64,000 nt of DNA, from NCBI GenBank assembly GCA_965215315.1, contig CBDCDB010000008.1:1674001-1738000 (forward strand), in the 5' to 3' direction. A program made the translations under genes and the position numbers. This DNA is from Truepera sp965215315. Lineage in GTDB: Bacteria; Deinococcota; Deinococci; Deinococcales; Trueperaceae. Below, in pieces: positions 60,398 through 64,000 of this stretch; the stretch's first letter is position 1; the number at the start of each line of letters is the position of its first letter. The notes under the pieces were generated by a model. The model searched no databases. It was not told the origin of the DNA and saw only the letters and a program-made list of their open reading frames with translations.

Positions 60398-60874
60398 CTA
60401 GCCAATTCCGGCCTGCCACTGGTCATTTACGGACTTTTGGAGCGCCTTGAGATACACACTGGCCTTGGCGTAAAACATCAGTAACGCCTCGCGGTAAATT
60501 TGAAACTGTACATAGAGGGACGGCGTAAAGCCGTGTCCTCTATCAATCTGCTTATGGTGCAGGTCATCTTCAGAAAACCCTTGTAAGACGGTCTCAAACT
60601 CATTATCAAGCGCCCTGTACCACGCCTGAAAACGCACCACGCTGGTTGCAAGTTCTGGCTCAGGAGTGCGGTATGACACCTCGTACTTGAAGGTTTTGAA
60701 TGACTGAATGTAGTTTTGCTCGAGTTCGCCGCTCTCCCGGCACAACTCCCCGAAGGTTGGATTATCGCCCGGCAGCTTATAGGCCAGGTCGCTGTCTGTC
60801 AACACCTGCAACAAGTCGTATCGCTCGCATTGAGTTTGATGTAACGGAAACTCGCTTTCAATCAGGCTGTTCAT
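60398..60874 (-). CDS. DinB-like four-helix protein
   Basis: A 158-residue cytoplasmic helical protein resembling the DinB/YfiT-like superfamily (four-helix bundle, metal-dependent enzymes). LLQVLTDSDLAYKLPGDNPTFGELCRESGELEQNYIQSF is the typical second helix, with GFSEDDLHHKQI following. His residues that would bind metal are at GHGFTPSLYVQ and DLHHK, but not in the classic DinB spacing. Function unknown. The terminator of the rplT operon lies between the two genes. Confidence 0.6.
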   Translation of the reverse strand: MNSLIESEFPLHQTQCERYDLLQVLTDSDLAYKLPGDNPTFGELCRESGELEQNYIQSFKTFKYEVSYRTPEPELATSVVRFQAWYRALDNEFETVLQGFSEDDLHHKQIDRGHGFTPSLYVQFQIYREALLMFYAKASVYLKALQKSVNDQWQAGIG

Positions 60875-60910
60875 TTACCACTCCGCGCATGGGTTTAAGG
60901 TTAAATAACG

Positions 60911-60933
60911 AAAAGGCCGCCCGGAGGCAGCCT
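60911..60933 (-). terminator. intrinsic terminator of infC-rpmI-rplT
   Basis: On the reverse strand AGGCTGCC-TCCG-GGCGGCCT, 8-bp stem, followed by TTTT, 25 bases after the rplT stop. Confidence 0.9.
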
Positions 60934-60958
60934 CTTAACTTATGTTGTCACTATACTT

Positions 60959-61309
60959 TTACGCGCTTTTAGACAAGTCCACCAAACGCTTGAATGCGTC
61001 CGGGTGTTGCACCGCTAAATCGGCCAAAATTTTACGGTTAATTTCAACGCCCGATTTACGCAACCCGCTCATGAAGACCGAATAGCTCAAGCCTTCCTGA
61101 CGGGAAGCTGCGTTGATGCGGGTAATCCATAACCGACGAAAATCGTTTTTCTTGTCGCGGCGGTCACGGTATTCGTAGTCAGCGGCGTTAAGAAGTGTTT
61201 GCTGCGCGATGCGAACACTCTTCGAGCGCATCCCCCAGAAACCTTTGGCGCGTTTGAGGATTTTCTTGTGCTTGTGGCGGCGAACGACGCCGGTCTTGGC
61301 TCTTGGCAT
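60959..61309 (-). CDS. rplT: 50S ribosomal protein L20
   Basis: Large-subunit protein, 116 residues as usual. PRAKTGVVRRHKHKKILKRAKGFWGMRSKSVRIAQQ and FRRLWITRINAASRQEGLSYS are diagnostic. In other bacteria L20 also represses its own operon by binding the mRNA. Last gene of infC-rpmI-rplT; 7 bases after rpmI. Confidence 0.97.
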   Translation of the reverse strand: MPRAKTGVVRRHKHKKILKRAKGFWGMRSKSVRIAQQTLLNAADYEYRDRRDKKNDFRRLWITRINAASRQEGLSYSVFMSGLRKSGVEINRKILADLAVQHPDAFKRLVDLSKSA

Positions 61310-61316
61310 CTACAAC

Positions 61317-61514
61317 CTACCCGTACGGAAGCAGCACTTTGATACGCTTCGCGTCTACATCGGCGATGACGAGTCCGGTTCTACCCTGACGGATACGTTT
61401 GCCACTCTTCTTGAAGTTCAGGTGACGTTTTCCGCTCCGCATAGCCTTGACCTTACCTCGCCCTGTGATTTTAACACGGGCTTTGGTGCCCTTATGGGTC
61501 TTTTGTTTCGGCAT
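61317..61514 (-). CDS. rpmI: 50S ribosomal protein L35
   Basis: Small basic large-subunit protein, 65 residues. MPKQKTHKGTKARVKITGRGKVKAMRSGKRHLNFKKSGKR is the classic L35 pattern. Between infC and rplT, the conserved order. Confidence 0.97.
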   Translation of the reverse strand: MPKQKTHKGTKARVKITGRGKVKAMRSGKRHLNFKKSGKRIRQGRTGLVIADVDAKRIKVLLPYG

Positions 61515-61548
61515 CTCTTCTCCTATTTCTGATTTGAGCTAGTTTGAC

Positions 61549-62103
61549 CTAGCTAGAAGCTTGCGCGGTCTCCTGCTCGTCTTTGGGTGGTGCGATTTTC
61601 GACGGGCCTAAAACCATGTTCATATCCATCCCGGCGAGGTTAGGGGCAGATTCAACGACTGCCATGTCGGAAACGTCACTGGCGACGCGGTTCAAAATGC
61701 CTTGACCAAGCTCTGGGTGCGTGCGTTCACGGCCCCGGAACATAATCGTAATTTTGACCTTGTGACCGCCTTTAAGAAAGCGTTTGACGTGGTTGACTTT
61801 GGTCGTATAGTCGTGGTCGTCTATCTTGACGCGAAACTTGATGGCTTTGAGCTCCTGCTGCCGCGACTTTTTACGGGTCTCTTTTTCCTGCTGCTGGAGT
61901 TCGTAGCGGTATTTACCGTAATCCATCAGTTTAGCGACGGGGGGCTGGGCACCTTCGCCGACGAGCACCAGATCGGTCTCGCCTTCGCGGGCCATCCGGA
62001 GCGCGTCACGGGTTTCGACAATCCCCTGCTGCTGACCGTCGTCTCCAATGAGGCGGACCTGCCTTACCCGAATCTGCTCGTTTACCTTCATCTCTCTGGC
62101 TAT
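61549..62103 (-). CDS. infC: translation initiation factor IF-3, probable ATA start
   Basis: Binds the 30S subunit and checks start-codon pairing. 184 residues: KVNEQIRVRQVRLIGDDGQQ start, N-domain ending at KYRYELQQQ, linker EKETRKKSRQQ, and the C-domain AIKFRVKIDDHDYTTKVNHVKRFL, KVKITIMFRGRERTHPELG. GGAGG lies 8 bases before an ATA codon at 62103; the first ATG in frame (62091) is 20 bases from it and has no other site. IF-3 genes elsewhere use rare AUU, AUC or AUA starts for self-regulation, so ATA is the best choice. The C-terminal tail (SKIAPPKDEQETAQASS) is slightly extended. Confidence 0.9.
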   Translation of the reverse strand: MAREMKVNEQIRVRQVRLIGDDGQQQGIVETRDALRMAREGETDLVLVGEGAQPPVAKLMDYGKYRYELQQQEKETRKKSRQQELKAIKFRVKIDDHDYTTKVNHVKRFLKGGHKVKITIMFRGRERTHPELGQGILNRVASDVSDMAVVESAPNLAGMDMNMVLGPSKIAPPKDEQETAQASS

Positions 62104-62160
62104 AAACGTCACCTCCAAAAGCTTGTGTTCAGGCGCGAAATACGCTCTGCACAGCATGTC

Positions 62161-62189
62161 AGTATAGCAGACCAGGGCGGTTTAAGCAA
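62161..62189 (-). promoter_or_regulatory. promoter of infC-rpmI-rplT
   Basis: Reverse strand TTGCTT (62189-62184), 17 bases, TATACT (62166-62161). The leader to the ATA start would be about 50 bases. Confidence 0.7.
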
Positions 62190-62276
62190 CGTGCCCGGAG
62201 ACGTTAGCGCCGTCTCAGAACGAATTATCGTAGCCGTAAAGCAAATTTCTCGGCTAACTCAGCGTTAGTCTGAGAT

Positions 62277-63419
62277 GTGCTCATTTTGGCGTCTCTCACG
62301 CTTTTACTTTGGCTTGTACTTACTGCAGATTGGCTTTTAGGTCTTGTAAGAACTGATCAACTAGACACTTCGGCTGTCCAAAACACGCTGCCTACATTGT
62401 CGGTGGTGATTCCGGCGCTTAACGAGCAAGATGCAGTTGAGACCGGCCTCAGGTCAGTTTTGGCGCAAGACTATCCGGGGCTCGAGGTCATCGCCATCAA
62501 CGACCGCTCGACCGACGCCACCGGCGCGATCTTAGACCGGATGCAAGGAGAATACCCACAGCTTCAGGTAGTGCATATCGAGACGCTGCCTGCAGGCTGG
62601 CTCGGCAAAAATCACGCGCTTCAGCTGGGGGCGCAAAGAGCGCAGGGGGAGTGGCTGCTCTTTACCGACGCCGACGTACAGTTTAGGCCAGGTGCGCTTT
62701 CGGCGGCGGTGAGCTACGCGGCGCGTGAGAACCTCGACCACTTGACCGCTGTTCCTCACATGACGGCTAAGAGTCCCTGGCTTAAATCGTTTGTGGCGGC
62801 GCTTATGCTGCTCTTTAGCTTTGGCATTATGCGCGCCTCAGCACCTGCGACAAACGCGTATGTCGGTTTGGGCGCTTTTAATCTGCTCCGGCGCTCCGTT
62901 TACAGGGCCGTCGGGGGTCACGCGCCTATCGCGCTTCGCCCAGACGACGATATGATGCTCGGCAAGCTGATTCAACGCGCCGGGTTACGGCAACGGGTGG
63001 TTCTTGCCACCGAGCTGATGCGGGTTGAATGGTACACGAGCGTGCTCGAGGCGGTTCGGGGGCTCAACAAGAACGCGTTTGCCGGTCTTGGGTACTCGCC
63101 TTTATTCGTGCTGCTCGTCACGCTGACGCTCGTCGTAACGCATATCTGGCCGTTTGTTGCAGTTTTTTTAACGGCGGGCTGGACACAGGTCGTTTTCGCG
63201 CTCGCCTTGTTTAATATCTTGTTCGTCTACGCACTGGGCTACCGTCTCACCAAACTTAGCCCGGTGTACGCGGCGCTGCACCCGCTCGGCACAGCGATTT
63301 TGGTTTACGCGACGCTCGAGTCTGCCTTCAAAGCGCTCGCGCAGGGCGGGATAAGGTGGCGCGGGACGTTTTATCCGCTCAAGGAGCTTAAAAAAAATAG
63401 GGTCAAAGACCGTGCTTGA
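62277..63419 (+). CDS. glycosyltransferase family 2
   Basis: A 380-residue membrane-bound GT2 enzyme. N-terminal helix (LILASLTLLLWLVLTADWLLGLV), then LSVVIPALNEQDAVETGLRSVL, INDRSTDATG, LGKNHALQLGAQ, LFTDADVQF (DxD) and RPDDDMMLGKLIQ (catalytic base region); three C-terminal helices. The layout and WLGKNHAL resemble HpnB/CrtQ-type enzymes that act on hopanoids, carotenoids or lipids. No carotenoid genes are adjacent except a polyprenyl synthase 39 kb away. GTG start with TAGTCT 5 bases upstream, probably leaderless. Confidence 0.85.
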   Translation: MLILASLTLLLWLVLTADWLLGLVRTDQLDTSAVQNTLPTLSVVIPALNEQDAVETGLRSVLAQDYPGLEVIAINDRSTDATGAILDRMQGEYPQLQVVHIETLPAGWLGKNHALQLGAQRAQGEWLLFTDADVQFRPGALSAAVSYAARENLDHLTAVPHMTAKSPWLKSFVAALMLLFSFGIMRASAPATNAYVGLGAFNLLRRSVYRAVGGHAPIALRPDDDMMLGKLIQRAGLRQRVVLATELMRVEWYTSVLEAVRGLNKNAFAGLGYSPLFVLLVTLTLVVTHIWPFVAVFLTAGWTQVVFALALFNILFVYALGYRLTKLSPVYAALHPLGTAILVYATLESAFKALAQGGIRWRGTFYPLKELKKNRVKDRA

Positions 63420-63424
63420 ACCTT

Positions 63425-64000
63425 CTATTCCTGTTTGGCAAGGCGCTCTAAACCGACCTGTGTCAAAGTCCCGTAAATATCCCCTACGTTTGCCAGCAAG
63501 ACTAAACCTTCTCCAGTTTTGGCGTTAAACCCAAGAAAGGCCGAGTAACCTGCCGACCCACCGTTATGCCACACGATGTCCCCGGTAGTACTTCGTGAAC
63601 GTATCCAGCCAAGCCCCTGCGCAGCGTACTGGCTTACTTTTACTTTGGTTGCTTTTTGTGCCGCGCAGTTGGCCTCAGAAAGTGTTCCAGGCGTTTTACA
63701 CGCATCGATAGAAGCGTTCAAGAATCTCAGTGCGTCGGTGACTGAACCCCTCACAGCCCCAGCTCCAGCGAGCGCGTCCCAGTCCCAGTAACTCGCTGCC
63801 ACCCCGCCCACCATGAGAGGCGGCGCAATATCTTCAGAACTCCAGCCTGTCATGGTCGCACCCTGCATCCCTAAAGGCTTGAAAATACGGTTTTCAACGA
63901 GGATTTTGTAAGGTGTTTTTGTAGCTCTCGCCAAAAGCGTTCCAAGTAGGCCGAAGCCAAAATTAGAGTAGGAATTAAACTGACCAGCGGGCTCGAGCTT
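63425..64000 (-). CDS. class C beta-lactamase-like serine hydrolase, 5' part beyond window
   Basis: The reverse-strand frame is open from the window edge to 63425 (192 residues, C-terminal part). The conserved Tyr motif YSNFGFGLLG (Y-x-N) is near the edge, followed by IFKPLGMQGATMTG, and WHNGGSAGYSAF (the third motif, K/H-x-G, here HNGG). The SxxK motif lies outside. Proteins of this kind act as D-Ala-D-Ala peptidases, esterases or lactamases; which one cannot be told. The stretch GLVLLANVGDIYG is typical of the C-terminus. Confidence 0.85.
   Translation of the reverse strand, partial: KLEPAGQFNSYSNFGFGLLGTLLARATKTPYKILVENRIFKPLGMQGATMTGWSSEDIAPPLMVGGVAASYWDWDALAGAGAVRGSVTDALRFLNASIDACKTPGTLSEANCAAQKATKVKVSQYAAQGLGWIRSRSTTGDIVWHNGGSAGYSAFLGFNAKTGEGLVLLANVGDIYGTLTQVGLERLAKQE

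Overview
This is a bacterial chromosomal segment that I estimate, without counting, at roughly 55% GC. Both metabolic and housekeeping genes point to the Deinococcus-Thermus phylum, possibly a Truepera-like relative. The reasons are an infC product whose N-terminus matches the deinococcal form, many genes that begin 5 to 7 bases after a TANNNT -10 box (leaderless transcripts), lipoproteins with a clear lipobox, and a set of sugar and peptide ABC transporters typical of a heterotroph. The assignment is inference. The palindrome CTCGAG is scattered through almost every gene and spacer, about 120 times by hand count.

Layout. 1-3658: a methionine operon (two tandem MetY-type sulfhydrylases, then metX, cut by the window edge) read leftwards behind a SAM-I riboswitch. 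3745-7203: acetyltransferase, dipeptidase, dihydrouridine synthase, tRNA-Leu and secG. 7397-13827: a complete peptide/oligosaccharide Dpp-type ABC transporter with a long structured leader. 13.86-18.5 kb: an accessory patch with an IS110-family element, a 95-bp-period tandem repeat, two broken transposases and a beta-propeller lipoprotein. 18.5-26.8 kb: a CRP-type regulator, a thioredoxin/CcdA pair, a DUF302 gene bracketed by inverted copies of a 66-bp repeat, a VWA protein, a polyprenyl synthase, ComF, and a dehydrogenase/reductase pair. 26.8-33 kb: a galactofuranose-type (YtfQRT-YjfF-like) ABC operon facing an ArsR-type regulator. 33.1-40.8 kb: a broken SDR gene, then a LacI-controlled polyol operon (CUT1 binding protein and permeases, SIS isomerase, TIM-barrel epimerase, zinc dehydrogenase). 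41-43.3 kb: miaB, a SnoaL-like gene and a Nudix gene. 43.3-48.9 kb: a second LacI-controlled polyol transporter with a sorbitol-type dehydrogenase. 49-54 kb: four tRNA genes, a small barrel-like protein, a divergent Nudix/lipoprotein pair and a membrane glycosyltransferase. 54-64 kb: a GGDEF-EAL protein, an AlgX/AlgJ-like acetyltransferase, YdcF-like protein, hisD, acetyltransferase, DinB-like protein, the infC-rpmI-rplT operon, a second glycosyltransferase and a partial class C beta-lactamase-like hydrolase.

Taken together the window describes an organism that scavenges peptides, sugars and polyols with at least four ABC systems. Two of these are CUT1 systems with no ATPase gene beside them, so they probably share one encoded elsewhere. 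The least explained signals are the 66-bp dispersed repeat around the DUF302 gene, the tandem 95-bp repeat beside the IS110 element, the CTCGAG excess, the AUA start of infC, and a seven-base divergent -10 element that seems to drive two leaderless genes in opposite directions.
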